Shown here: positions 8,619-17,480 of the stretch, piece after piece | How positions within the stretch are numbered: the stretch's first letter is position 1 | Layout: each line of letters starts with the position of its first letter | Source: Luteolibacter ambystomatis | Lineage (GTDB): Bacteria > Verrucomicrobiota > Verrucomicrobiia > Verrucomicrobiales > Akkermansiaceae | Assembly: GCF_018137965.1 (NCBI RefSeq) | Contig: NZ_CP073100.1 | Coordinates: 4,785,754-4,849,753 of the forward strand | DNA: 64,000 nucleotides | Reading direction: 5' to 3' | Notes under the pieces: model-generated | Databases searched by the model: none | What the model was told of the DNA's origin: nothing | The model's input: only the letters and a program-made list of their open reading frames with translations | Translations under genes and position numbers: made by a program

Positions 8619-10041
8619 ACAGGCCGCCGCTGCTGGCCCAGTTGGCGATCTTGGTCGGCACCCAGCGGCGCTCGAAGCTCGGACCCCACGAATCGCTCAC
8701 CGCGAGTTCATCGGTCTTCTCGTTGTAGCCGATGATCATGCAGATGTGGCCGTTCTTGTCGGGCTTCGGCAGCTTGGCGATCTCGGCGGCCTTGGTGGAG
8801 ATCTGCGTGATGTAGGCGCTCCAGTCGGACACCAGCTTGCGGTTGGAGGTGTTGTCGTTGGCAGCCTTCGCATACTCGTCCACCGCATGCATGGTCCACA
8901 TGACCGGCACGCCTTCGTCGATGTAGCGCTTCACGTCGCGGATGCGCAGTTCCTTCACCGGTTCGTCCTTGGTACGGCGGCCCTTGCTGTAAACGGCGCG
9001 GCGGACGTTCTCGAGGAGCTTCTCCACGGAGGTTCCGCCGCCCACGCCGGTCCCGCCGATCATGGCCAGCAGATACATGTCCGCGTCGATGCCCATGGTA
9101 CGCATGGCGCGCTCGAAGGTGGCGGGCACGCAGTAGCCCTTCGGCCCCTGGTCCACCATCGGGATCTGGGTGGCATAGACATCGCCGTTGGATTCGCGGA
9201 CCACGCTTTCCTTGCGGTGGCGGCGCACGATCTCGCCCTTGGTCGCGATGGTCTTGCCTCCGGCGGCGGCGAAGTCGAGCGGCACCATCTGTAGTGAAAC
9301 GTACTCGCCCTCCTCGGAGGACAGCAGCAGCGACTGGCCATTCCAGTCCCAGCGCTTGATCTGGCGGCGGGTCTTGCCTTCGCCGAAGCGCTGGATCACC
9401 GGTGCGCCGAGAGCCTCCGAGATGGATTTTTCAATCGCGGCTTCGTCCCGCTTCATCGCGGCTTCCAGTGTGTTCGCGGTGGCCTCGGTGCCACCCTCGA
9501 AGTGATCCTGGCCGGTGCCGGCCTTGCTTCCGAAATCACCCTTGTTCGCATAGACGATCGAGAGGCTGGTCGCGTGGCCTTCGCCATCCGCATAGAGCGC
9601 CACCGAGTAGGGGCGCGCATCGAACAGCCGGTAGCTGTCGCCCGCATAGAGCCGCCAGCTTTTGCTGTCATTGGTGGAGGATTCCTCGCGCAGGGAAAGT
9701 GCGGAGGCGATCCCATTGGCGGCGCGGGCCTCGAAGGGGGCGCCGCTGAAAAGCTTGTGACCGGCGGTGCCGTTCAGCTTGGTGATCTCCTGCTCGAGTA
9801 ATCCGGCGGCTTCGTCGAAGTATTTCTGGTCGGCGGGGAGGAGGAAATCCGGCTTTACCTCGAACAGCCTGCCATCCGCACGACGGCGCAGGAGGTAGAT
9901 GCCGTCCGCCTTTCCTTCGAAGCGGACGTCGATTTTCGCACCGCTGCCATCGCCTAGCTGCCGCCAGTCACCGACGGCAGCCCCGGCAGGGGAGAAAGGA
10001 AGAAGCGCCAAGGCGCAAACAGGCAATGAACGGAATCGCAT
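8602..10041 (-). CDS. Secreted C39-like papain-fold cysteine peptidase family protein
   Basis: A 479-residue exported protein when started at the ATG at 10041, which gives a clean signal peptide (MRFRSLPVCALALLPFSPAGAA); a TTG four codons upstream is less likely. The C-terminal half (about residues 290-479) has a C39-like fold: catalytic Cys in QGPKGYCVPATF, His in NGHICMIIGYN, and a following Asp in AVSDSWGP. The N-terminal half is an unassigned beta-rich region specific to this group. C39-like proteins cleave after double-glycine leaders or act as general peptidases; no substrate is evident nearby. A weak TTGCGC-17-TTGGTT pair ends six bases before the ATG. Confidence 0.82.
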   Translation of the reverse strand: MRFRSLPVCALALLPFSPAGAAVGDWRQLGDGSGAKIDVRFEGKADGIYLLRRRADGRLFEVKPDFLLPADQKYFDEAAGLLEQEITKLNGTAGHKLFSGAPFEARAANGIASALSLREESSTNDSKSWRLYAGDSYRLFDARPYSVALYADGEGHATSLSIVYANKGDFGSKAGTGQDHFEGGTEATANTLEAAMKRDEAAIEKSISEALGAPVIQRFGEGKTRRQIKRWDWNGQSLLLSSEEGEYVSLQMVPLDFAAAGGKTIATKGEIVRRHRKESVVRESNGDVYATQIPMVDQGPKGYCVPATFERAMRTMGIDADMYLLAMIGGTGVGGGTSVEKLLENVRRAVYSKGRRTKDEPVKELRIRDVKRYIDEGVPVMWTMHAVDEYAKAANDNTSNRKLVSDWSAYITQISTKAAEIAKLPKPDKNGHICMIIGYNEKTDELAVSDSWGPSFERRWVPTKIANWASSGGLFMILP

Positions 10042-10092
10042 CCCTGCAACCAACCCGTTTTCAGCCGGATGCGCAACCCGGCTTCGCGGAAT

Positions 10093-10596
10093 TTACGCGA
10101 GCGCAAGGCGGGAATCCTCGGCGAGCTTCGCGGAGAGTTCCGGCCAGCCGCCCGGCACCTGCATGTTGAAGCAGTGGAGGTAGACGGCGACCAGCTTCGG
10201 GTCGAAGCCGCCCTCGACCAAGCGGTCCACGGCGGTGTTGAGGCGTTCGGCGTCGATCTTCTTCGGCAGGTCGCCGACCACGGAGCCCTTGCCGTCGTGC
10301 GGGATGCCCATGCCGTCGCAGAAGGCGGCCAGCATGCCCTGGTTGCCAGCCATCAGCCAGGCTTGCAGCAGGTGCTCGCCGATGGTGTCGCAGGCTTTGA
10401 TCTGGAGGGTCTTGGCGATCCACGCGTATTGCTCGGCCATCGATTTCTTCTCGACGAAGACCGGGCGCAGCTTGCGGTTCTGAGCCAGGGTGGCCACGGC
10501 GGAACGATAGACGTTGCGGTCGTTGGCGCGGAACCAGTCCAGCATCTGGGTGATGAGGGCGGGATCGACGGCGGAGTAAAGTTCGTGGGATCTCAC
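10093..10596 (-). CDS. Conserved hypothetical protein (167 aa)
   Basis: An all-helical-looking soluble protein without signal peptide or membrane segment (SHELYSAVDPALITQMLDWF at the start, DAERLNTAVDRLVEGGFDP near residue 120). No domain is recognised. It lies about 50 bases upstream of the C39-like protease gene on the same strand and could be co-transcribed with it. The start at 10596 is the first in-frame candidate and gives a natural N-terminus. Coding potential is judged from its ordinary amino acid composition and the absence of a competing reading frame. Confidence 0.7.
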   Translation of the reverse strand: MRSHELYSAVDPALITQMLDWFRANDRNVYRSAVATLAQNRKLRPVFVEKKSMAEQYAWIAKTLQIKACDTIGEHLLQAWLMAGNQGMLAAFCDGMGIPHDGKGSVVGDLPKKIDAERLNTAVDRLVEGGFDPKLVAVYLHCFNMQVPGGWPELSAKLAEDSRLALA

Positions 10597-10703
10597 GGCG
10601 GGAAATTCGGTCCGGCAGTCAAGACGGGCTGTCTGCCGGTGGCAAGGGCGGAAAAAACGGACCCGGTGCGGGGAGAAGGGCTGTTGCCGCCTCCCGCCCG
10701 CGC

Positions 10704-10732
10704 TTGTCCGTCCTCCGGTCCTCTGTTGGAAT
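10704..10732 (+). promoter_or_regulatory. Candidate promoter of the first DUF4190 gene (leaderless spacing)
   Basis: TTGTCC (10704-10709), 17 bases, TGGAAT (10727-10732), then six bases to the ATG at 10739. Transcription would start at the start codon itself. The hexamers are only moderately similar to the sigma-70 consensus; support comes from the same spacing at many genes in the window. Confidence 0.5.
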
Positions 10733-10738
10733 CGGCTG

Positions 10739-11086
10739 ATGTCGAACGATCCCTATCGGACTCCCGCCGCGCCGCCTCCGTTGCCACCACCGTCATCCGG
10801 GCGGATCGGGGATGACATGGGGATGAGGCTGCTGCTTCCGGTTGGGCGGTCCATGTGGGCGGTAGCGGCTGGATATTTAGGTCTGTTTTCCTTTTTCATC
10901 TTACCTGCACCGTTTTCCCTGCTGGTTTCGCTGATCGCGATCCGGAAGATCAAGGAGAGTCGGCAAACCGCGAAACCCCTCCACGGCATGGGACGTGCGG
11001 TATTCGGATTGGTGATGGGGATCCTTGGGACTTTGGCGCTGCTCTTTGCCCTCTACCTCAACTTTGTTGCCCGGAGTCGTCTCTGA
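10739..11086 (+). CDS. DUF4190-like small membrane protein
   Basis: A 115-residue inner-membrane protein. A Pro-rich cytoplasmic N-terminus (residues 8-20) is followed by two hydrophobic segments (about 40-62 and 87-108) joined by IRKIKESRQTAKPLHGMG, the layout and linker of DUF4190 proteins. A second member of the same type occurs at 24560-25084. The function of the family is unknown. No ribosome binding site is seen, and the candidate promoter predicts a leaderless transcript. Confidence 0.8.
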   Translation: MSNDPYRTPAAPPPLPPPSSGRIGDDMGMRLLLPVGRSMWAVAAGYLGLFSFFILPAPFSLLVSLIAIRKIKESRQTAKPLHGMGRAVFGLVMGILGTLALLFALYLNFVARSRL

Positions 11087-11150
11087 GGATGGAATCTCCG
11101 CCCCGATCCGGAATGGCAGCCGGTGGGCGATTTTGCTAACAAGGTTTGCC

Positions 11151-11627
11151 ATGATACGCTGCCTGCCCCGCGGGATCTGTTCCCCATCCTACCACCTCGA
11201 AGGCGAAGGTCATCAGGCAGAGATCCTGTTCAATGCCTTCGGTGAAGGTGGTGAACTGGTGATCGATGGCCGGAGTCTCACGGTCGAGAAGCAGGGCTTT
11301 CTCAGTGGGAGTTGGGCGCTCGTGGACGGCGGACGGGTCATGGCTACGGCCGGCAAGACCTCCGCTTTCACCCGCACGATCGAGGGCGAGGGACCGTCCG
11401 GCGCTTTCCGGTTGAACGCGGAATCGGTTTTCGGACGGACGATGTTGCTGGAAACCCGAAACGGCACGGCGGTGATTTCACCGGATCATGCCTTCACCCG
11501 CCGGGCGTCGATTGGTGGTCCTGCGGCGGATTTCACCACCGCCTGCTTCGCGTTCTGGCTCACCGGGATGCTCTGGCGGCGTGCCGCGAAGAATTCCTCC
11601 ACGGCTCATAGTCATCCCGTGGGGTGA
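11151..11627 (+). CDS. Hypothetical protein (158 aa)
   Basis: The start at 11151 is chosen because AAGG lies eight bases upstream and the upstream extension overlaps the DUF4190 gene. The protein is beta-rich (EILFNAFGEGGELVIDGRSL, LLETRNGTAVISP) and ends in a hydrophobic stretch near residues 128-145 (FTTACFAFWLTGMLW), so it may be anchored in the membrane by its C-terminus. No domain is recognised. It follows the DUF4190 gene by 64 bases in the same direction, so co-transcription is possible. Confidence 0.65.
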   Translation: MIRCLPRGICSPSYHLEGEGHQAEILFNAFGEGGELVIDGRSLTVEKQGFLSGSWALVDGGRVMATAGKTSAFTRTIEGEGPSGAFRLNAESVFGRTMLLETRNGTAVISPDHAFTRRASIGGPAADFTTACFAFWLTGMLWRRAAKNSSTAHSHPVG

Positions 11628-11701
11628 GGTGGCGGTCGGTGTGGAATGGTGCCACGGGATTGTAGTTTGCGCATCGGCGCATCCGGGTCATCTTCGCGGC
11701 G

Positions 11702-12355
11702 ATGCCCCATCGCGTGGAAATGTGGCGCACGCTGCGCTGGCTCGGAATCGCCGCGGTGCTGACCGTCGCGCTTTACCTGTTCGTGCTGCGGCCGTTCGAG
11801 CGCGCCGCGGCGGGTGCCAGCGCCACGCTGGAACACAGCCTCGACAAGGTGCTGGCCGCGGTCACCAATTCGAATACCCGCGTCGTCGAGGGACGGGCCG
11901 AGATCGCGGAGACCTCGGAGATCACGGAGCTTTCGCTGCTGGAGATGCGGATGAGCGCCACCCGTTCGTTCGAGAAAGAGGACTTCATGCTGAAGTATTT
12001 CCCGCTGGGCACCAAGAAGGTGATTCTGCGCGGGCATTACCGGGTGAAGGCCGGTTACAAGCTCAAGCCCGGCGTTTCCCTGCGGATCGAGAAGGGGGAG
12101 CCTGTGGCCAGCTTTCCCCGTGCGGAGATCCTCTCGGTGGAGCTGATCGACTTCGACGTGCTCAACGAGGAGAACGGTTGGTTGAACAAGGTCACGCCCG
12201 TGGACCGTGCCGCCGTGTTGCGTGAGTTGCGCGAGCAAATGCGCCAGGAGGCGGAACGCAGCGGCATTCTGGAAACGGCGGAGTCCACCTTGAAGACCCG
12301 CCTGCGCGATCTGCTCGGCACCGACTCCGTGCGGGTCGAACGCCAGGAGCGGTAG
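11702..12355 (+). CDS. DUF4230-like membrane-anchored protein
   Basis: A 217-residue protein with one N-terminal transmembrane segment (about residues 12-30) and an extracytoplasmic part. The order of elements resembles DUF4230: ITELSLLEMRMSATRSF, then GTKKVILRGHYRVKAGYKL, then a conserved acidic-basic C-terminal helix (REQMRQEAERSGILETAEST). The function of DUF4230 is unknown. It precedes the ECF sigma factor gene by 74 bases on the same strand, but a run of T and a GTAACC motif in the gap suggest the sigma gene has its own promoter. Confidence 0.72.
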   Translation: MPHRVEMWRTLRWLGIAAVLTVALYLFVLRPFERAAAGASATLEHSLDKVLAAVTNSNTRVVEGRAEIAETSEITELSLLEMRMSATRSFEKEDFMLKYFPLGTKKVILRGHYRVKAGYKLKPGVSLRIEKGEPVASFPRAEILSVELIDFDVLNEENGWLNKVTPVDRAAVLRELREQMRQEAERSGILETAESTLKTRLRDLLGTDSVRVERQER

Positions 12356-12395
12356 GCGTGCGTCCTCCTTTTTTTCGTGCCGCCCGCAAAAAGTT

Positions 12396-12401
12396 GTAAC
12401 C
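12396..12401 (+). promoter_or_regulatory. GTAACC motif upstream of the ECF sigma gene (possible autoregulatory -35)
   Basis: GTAACC, followed by CTTTCGG, lies 28 bases before the sigma factor start. ECF sigma factors often recognise a -35 containing AAC and drive their own gene. This is inference from position and motif only; no -10 partner is convincing. Confidence 0.3.
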
Positions 12402-12429
12402 TTTCGGCCGCCTTTTTCGGAGGGTGGGC

Positions 12430-13014
12430 ATGGAAAGCACGCCGACGAATGCCTCCGATCCCGATGACGCGACCTTGCTCGGCCGCTGGTCCCGCGATTG
12501 CTGCGAGCGTTCGTTCCACCTGCTGGTGACGAAATATGCCGCGTTGGTCCATCAGGCCGCCCGGCGCCTCGGCGTGGATGACACCATTGCGGAGGAAGCC
12601 GCGCAGGCGACCTTCATTCTGCTCGCGCGCAAGGCTTGCACCCTCGCGGACCGCCACTCTTTGGCCGGATGGCTTCACGTCACCGCCATGCACCAGTCCC
12701 GCAACCTGAAACGCCGCCAGATCCGCGAATACCGGAAGCGCCACCGTTATGGAAACGAGTTCGATGGTCCCTCCATCCCCACGTGGGATGACGGGCAACC
12801 CGAACTGGCCCGCGCGATGGCCGCCCTGCGCCCGGGGGACAGGGAGATCCTGTTGCTCCGCTTTTACCGAGCCCTGAGCGTGAAGGAAATGGCCGGTGTC
12901 ACTGGCCTTTCCGTGGAGGCCGCCCAGAAGCGGCTGACCCGTGCGGTGGAGCGGCTGCGTCTCAGCTTGTGCGAACGGGGTGGGGTGTCCTCTTCGGCCG
13001 CCCTCGCCGCGTGA
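12430..13014 (+). CDS. RNA polymerase sigma-70 family (ECF-type) sigma factor
   Basis: A 194-residue sigma factor with regions 2 and 4 only. Region 2 is near residues 22-95 (SFHLLVTKYAALVHQAARRLGVDD, EEAAQATFILLARK, AGWLHVTAMHQSRNLKRR). Region 4 is near residues 125-180 (ALRPGDREILLLRFYRALSVKEMAGVTG then AAQKRLTRAVERLRLSL). The ATG at 12430 follows a GGAGGGTGGG purine run and is preferred over a GTG two codons upstream. It is followed 22 bases later by a membrane-anchored coiled-coil protein, the position usually taken by an anti-sigma factor. The signal it responds to is unknown. Confidence 0.93.
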   Translation: MESTPTNASDPDDATLLGRWSRDCCERSFHLLVTKYAALVHQAARRLGVDDTIAEEAAQATFILLARKACTLADRHSLAGWLHVTAMHQSRNLKRRQIREYRKRHRYGNEFDGPSIPTWDDGQPELARAMAALRPGDREILLLRFYRALSVKEMAGVTGLSVEAAQKRLTRAVERLRLSLCERGGVSSSAALAA

Positions 13015-13036
13015 TCCCGACCGCCCTCTTTTCCTT

Positions 13037-13948
13037 ATGACCAAAAAGACCGCCCTCATCGCTTCCGCCGCCGCCATCGTAGCCGGAGCTGGCATTTGTG
13101 CCCTCCTGCAGCCATCCGCCGCGACGAAAAACAATACCGTTCCCTCGCTGGCGACCAGCAGGGACAAATCCGTTACTGATCCCGGGAAGGGCGATGGATC
13201 TTCCGCGCCCGGCCGGGCCAACCGCGAGCGCCCCGCCACGACGCTGTGGCCGGATCTTGCCGCGAAATACGGTGAATCCCGTACCAATCTTTCCCGCCAT
13301 ACCATCGACGGATTCCTCGGCCTGCTCGATGAAGTCCTCGTGCTGGCGGAATCCGCGGATGATCTCGGCACGCTTGCCGGAAAGAAACCGGGCGACGACC
13401 CGGATCTGGGAGATCTGCCCGAGAAGCTGAAACTCACCGCCGAACAGAAAGCCGCAGCCGCCAAGCTGGTGGCCGAGAGCCAGAAGCGGCAGGTGGAGGA
13501 ACTCCGCAAGTTGTCCTCGGATCTCCGCAAGGAGCCCAAGCCGTTGGTCGAGCTGGCTCTCGTCGCGGATGCCGCGGCCCGCAAGCAGATCACGCAGGAG
13601 GAGTACCAAGCGAAGGTAAAGGAGGTGGATGCCGCGCTGAAATCTTCGTTGGGAAGACCCTCGTTGAAGCTTCAGGCCGGAAATGGCGGGGATCAGGATG
13701 CCCTGCTCCGCGATCCGACCGCCCGCGCCGGATTTGAGAAGCTGCTCGATCCCACCCAGTCTGAAGCGTTCCAGGAGATGGTTGCCGCCCAGCCCCAGGG
13801 AGAGAATCCGGAGGAGAGCATTGCCGACACCTTCAAGCCGATGGAGTTGGAGAAGCTCGACCAAACCCTCACTTCCACCAAGTCGATGATGGAGGGCGTC
13901 CGGAAGATGATGGAGGGCATGAAGACCCTGCCGAAGGAGGCGCAATAA
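13037..13948 (+). CDS. Membrane-anchored helical protein, partner of the ECF sigma factor
   Basis: A 303-residue protein with an N-terminal signal anchor (about residues 5-25, ALIASAAAIVAGAGICALL) and a long charged helical region (about 130-200, including EKLKLTAEQKAAAAKLVAES and LRKLSSDLRK-type heptads). No zinc-finger anti-sigma motif is present in the N-terminal cytoplasmic part, which is only about four residues long, so a classical anti-sigma role is unlikely. The 22-base spacing from the sigma gene suggests one operon. The function is unknown; it could be an effector controlled by the sigma factor rather than its inhibitor. Confidence 0.78.
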   Translation: MTKKTALIASAAAIVAGAGICALLQPSAATKNNTVPSLATSRDKSVTDPGKGDGSSAPGRANRERPATTLWPDLAAKYGESRTNLSRHTIDGFLGLLDEVLVLAESADDLGTLAGKKPGDDPDLGDLPEKLKLTAEQKAAAAKLVAESQKRQVEELRKLSSDLRKEPKPLVELALVADAAARKQITQEEYQAKVKEVDAALKSSLGRPSLKLQAGNGGDQDALLRDPTARAGFEKLLDPTQSEAFQEMVAAQPQGENPEESIADTFKPMELEKLDQTLTSTKSMMEGVRKMMEGMKTLPKEAQ

Positions 13949-13951
13949 CAG

Positions 13952-13965
13952 CCTGCCGCGGCAGG
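13952..13965. repeat. 14-bp perfect palindrome after the sigma-operon
   Basis: CCTGCCG followed by its exact reverse complement CGGCAGG, three bases after the stop codon at 13948. There is no T-run, so it is not a convincing intrinsic terminator. It could be a weak hairpin or a chance GC palindrome. Confidence 0.45.
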
Positions 13966-14141
13966 GGTACGGGACGTGGGGTAGGAGATCCCAGTGATTC
14001 GTGTGTAAACGCGCTCCCGTATGCCCTGCCGCTGGCATGGGCGGAATCATGACTTCGTTTCATGCCGGTGGCGTGTTCGGCGGGTCGGGACTGCGGGATC
14101 TGCGTAAGTTCACGGAGGTCTAACAGGGCAATTTGCATCCG

Positions 14142-14155
14142 CCCGAGATCTCGGG
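14142..14155. promoter_or_regulatory. 14-bp palindrome about 90 bases upstream of the RND permease gene
   Basis: CCCGAGA directly followed by TCTCGGG. It sits in the 297-base region (13949-14245) between the sigma operon and the RND operon, which otherwise holds no gene. A palindrome of this size is a plausible dimeric-repressor site for efflux control, but no regulator gene lies next to it. Confidence 0.4.
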
Positions 14156-14245
14156 TGGACATTCGGGAAAGAGAGGCTTCGTTGGGCGCGTCTCCACCTT
14201 CGTGAATCCCCACGCCGTGACGGTGACGCCGCGGCCTCTCCTGCC

Positions 14246-17200
14246 ATGTGGATCGTCCTCTTTGCCCTCCGCTACAAGTACACCATCGGAGTCTTCGCCA
14301 TCCTGATCCTGCTGTTCGGGGTGATGTCCGGTAAGAAGATGTCCACGGACATCCTGCCGCGGGTGGAAAGCCCGGAGATCACGCTGGTATGGAACTACAC
14401 CGGCCTGAACGCCACCGAGATGGCATCCAAGATCACCTCGTTCTCCGAGATCGCCACGCTCAACAACGTGGATGACCTGGTGGAGGTCCGCTCGGAGACG
14501 TCCAATGGCGTGAGTCTGGTGAAGTTGAAATTCCAGCCCTATGCGGACATCAACACCGCATTGGCGCAGGTGACTTCTGTTTCGCAGACGATCCTGCGGC
14601 GCATGCCCACCGGCACCACGCCGCCGCTGATCATCCGCACCAGCCCGTCGAGTGTGCCGATCGTGCAGCTCGTGATGTCCTCGGACACGATGACGAACGG
14701 CCAGCTCTTCGACTACGCGCGCCTCTCACTGCGCGGCAAGATCCAGAGCATCCCCGGCTTGCGCCTTTCGCTGCCGTATGGTGGTGCCGCCCGGCAGGTG
14801 ATGGTGGATCTTGATCCGGACGCGCTCAATGCGTTCGGTCTTTCCGCCGCGGATGTGACCCGCGCGATCAGCACACAGAACCTGACGCTGCCCTCCGGCT
14901 CTCTGCGCGAAGGCGCGCGCGAACTGCCGGTGACGCTGAACGCCAGCCCGGACAACGTGCAGGCTTTCCTCGATCTCCCGATCCGCGCCGTGAACGGTAA
15001 GATGATCCTGCTGCGCGATGTGGCCAACGTTCGCGACGGCGAGGCGCTGCCCACCAATCCGGCACGCCTGAACGGCCAGAACGCCGTGATGGTGTCCGTG
15101 CTCAAGCTCGGCAGCGCGTCCACCGTGGATGTGGTGAACGGCATCCTCGAACGCATGGAGGAGATCCGCAGGGAAGCGCCTCCGGGCATGACCATCGAGC
15201 CGATCTTCGACCAATCGGTGTTCGTGAAGTCGGCGGTCGATGGCGTGCTGAAGGAGATCCTGCTGGTGGGCGGCCTCGTCGCGCTGGTAGTGCTGCTGTT
15301 CCTCGGCTCCTGGCGTTCCACGCTGATTGTGCTGACCTCCATCCCGTTGGCGCTGCTGTGCTCGATCATGGGCCTCTATCTGGTCGGCGCGACGTTCAAC
15401 CTGATGACGCTCGGTGGTCTCTCATTGGCGATCGGCATCCTCGTGGACAACGCGCTGGTGGAGATCGAGAACATCAAGCGGCAGATCGCGCTCGGGAAGG
15501 GCGTGAAGCAGGCGATCATCGATGGCGCGCGCCAGGTGGCGTTCCCGGAGTTCGTGTCCACGCTCAGCATCTGCATCGTGTTCCTTCCGATCTTCCTGCT
15601 CAGCGGCACGGCCTCGTATGTGTTCCGGCCGCTGGCGCTGGCGGTGGTGTTCTCGATGATCGCGAGCTACTTGCTCTCCCGTACTTTGGTGCCCACGCTG
15701 GCCTCGTTGATGCTGCCGGCGGAGGCGCGGAAGGAAGCGGAACTCCGCGCGCGGACGACGAAACGCTTCGGTCTTTTCAGCATCCATCACGGCATCGAGC
15801 ACGGCGTGGACCGGCTCGGGGAGGTGCAGGGCGGCATCCTCGGCTGGGTCTTGCGCCACCGCTGGGTGGTGATCATTCCAGTGCTGGTGGCGGTGGCCAT
15901 CGGCACGTTCTCCGGGATGCACGCGGGCCGTGAATTCTTCCCCCGCACGGACGCGGGCCTGATGCGCTTGTTCGTGCGTGTGCCGACCGGAGCGCGTGTC
16001 GAAGACACCGGCATCGTGATGGCAGAGATCCAGCGCGAGATCCGCAACATCATCCCGGCGGAGGATCTTGCTTTCGTTGTCGAGAACATCGGTGCGCCGA
16101 ACTCGGTGAACCTCGCGTGGGTGGAGAGTTCCTCGATCAGTTCCGCGGATGGCGAAATCCTCGTGCAGCTCGCTGAGAACCATCGCCCGACGATGGGCTA
16201 TGAGAAAGCGGTGCGCGAGATGCTGGCGGAAAAGTTTCCGAAGGTGCAGGCCTTCTTCCGTCCCGCCGATGCCACCAGCCAGACGCTCGCCTCCGGCTCA
16301 CCGACCACTTTCGAAGTCCGCTTCTCCGGCCGAGATGTGCCGGGTAACATCGCCCTTGCGAAAGAACTGCGCGAACGTTTCGCCAAGGTGCCCGGTGCCG
16401 TGGATGTCACGCTTCGAGAGGTGCTCGACCAGCCCGGCTACCTGATCCGCGTGGACCGTGCCCGCGCGGCCTATCTCGGCGTGACCGCTCAGGACGCGTC
16501 GAACGCCATCCTGGCCGCGCTCGGCAGCGGCGGCACCGTGGCGCCGAACTTCTGGGCGGATCCGGAAAAGGGCGCGTCCTATGACGTGCAGATCCTGGCC
16601 CAGCCCACGGCGCTGAACTCCTCCGAGCAACTGCTCAATCTTCCGATCCGTCCCAGTGCGGGAGGCGAGCCGGTGTTGCTCCGCGCCTTCGCAACCTTGG
16701 TCGAGCAACGCACGCCCGCGAGCGTGTCCCGCACCACCTTGCAGCCGACTTTCACCGTGGTGGGGAACGTGCAGGGGCGCGACCTCGGCAGCGTGACGAA
16801 CGAGCTGGAAAAGATTCTCGATGAGATGAAGCACCGGCTGAAGGAGCAGAAGAAGGTCGGCACGGACATCAAGCTTCAAGGCCAGGCCGCGCTGATGGAA
16901 TCCGCCTACTCCGAACTCATCGGCGGTCTTGGTCTCGCGGCCGTGCTGGTGTTCCTGGTGATGGTGATCAACTTCCAATCGTGGTCGCTGCCCTTCGTGG
17001 CGATCAGCGGTCTGCCGCTCGCCGTCTCCGGTGCCGTCGCCGGGCTTTATCTCACGAACACACCGCTCAGCGTGCCCGCGCTGATGGGCGTGATCATGGT
17101 GGTGGGTGTCTCCACCGCAAACAGCGTGCTGGTCAGCAGCTTCGCACGGGATCGCCAGGTGCTGGAAGGTGCCACCGCCGCGGAGGCCGCCATGGATGCG

Positions 17201-17458
17201 GCGACCACCCGCCTGCGCCCGGTGATGATGACCGCGCTGGCGATGATTCTTGGCGTGATTCCAATGGCTCTCGGCCACGGCGAAGGCGGCGAGCAAAATG
17301 CTCCGCTCGGCCGCGCGGTGATCGGTGGTCTGGTCTTCGGCACCTTCGCCTCGCTGTTCATCGTGCCCGTCATGTTCGCCATCGTCCGCCGCCGCTGGCA
17401 GCCGCCGGTGGAGGAAACCGTCCACATCGAACCGTCTCCGCTCGCCGATCCGGCTTGA
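14246..17458 (+). CDS. RND-family efflux transporter permease (AcrB/MdtB-like)
   Basis: A 1070-residue inner-membrane pump subunit with the duplicated RND layout: TM1 (about residues 10-28), a large periplasmic loop, TM2-TM6 near 330-480, a second periplasmic loop, and the last block near 890-1045. The TM4 proton-relay motif reads GILVDNALVEIENI, so one of the two AcrB aspartates (D407/D408) is Asn here. TM10 reads VGVSTANSVLVSSF and lacks the AcrB lysine. It is followed after 22 bases by its adaptor gene. No outer-membrane channel gene is in the operon, so one encoded elsewhere must be used. Substrates are unknown. Confidence 0.95.
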   Translation: MWIVLFALRYKYTIGVFAILILLFGVMSGKKMSTDILPRVESPEITLVWNYTGLNATEMASKITSFSEIATLNNVDDLVEVRSETSNGVSLVKLKFQPYADINTALAQVTSVSQTILRRMPTGTTPPLIIRTSPSSVPIVQLVMSSDTMTNGQLFDYARLSLRGKIQSIPGLRLSLPYGGAARQVMVDLDPDALNAFGLSAADVTRAISTQNLTLPSGSLREGARELPVTLNASPDNVQAFLDLPIRAVNGKMILLRDVANVRDGEALPTNPARLNGQNAVMVSVLKLGSASTVDVVNGILERMEEIRREAPPGMTIEPIFDQSVFVKSAVDGVLKEILLVGGLVALVVLLFLGSWRSTLIVLTSIPLALLCSIMGLYLVGATFNLMTLGGLSLAIGILVDNALVEIENIKRQIALGKGVKQAIIDGARQVAFPEFVSTLSICIVFLPIFLLSGTASYVFRPLALAVVFSMIASYLLSRTLVPTLASLMLPAEARKEAELRARTTKRFGLFSIHHGIEHGVDRLGEVQGGILGWVLRHRWVVIIPVLVAVAIGTFSGMHAGREFFPRTDAGLMRLFVRVPTGARVEDTGIVMAEIQREIRNIIPAEDLAFVVENIGAPNSVNLAWVESSSISSADGEILVQLAENHRPTMGYEKAVREMLAEKFPKVQAFFRPADATSQTLASGSPTTFEVRFSGRDVPGNIALAKELRERFAKVPGAVDVTLREVLDQPGYLIRVDRARAAYLGVTAQDASNAILAALGSGGTVAPNFWADPEKGASYDVQILAQPTALNSSEQLLNLPIRPSAGGEPVLLRAFATLVEQRTPASVSRTTLQPTFTVVGNVQGRDLGSVTNELEKILDEMKHRLKEQKKVGTDIKLQGQAALMESAYSELIGGLGLAAVLVFLVMVINFQSWSLPFVAISGLPLAVSGAVAGLYLTNTPLSVPALMGVIMVVGVSTANSVLVSSFARDRQVLEGATAAEAAMDAATTRLRPVMMTALAMILGVIPMALGHGEGGEQNAPLGRAVIGGLVFGTFASLFIVPVMFAIVRRRWQPPVEETVHIEPSPLADPA

Positions 17459-17480
17459 ACCTCCTGCCCCTCCTTATGCC

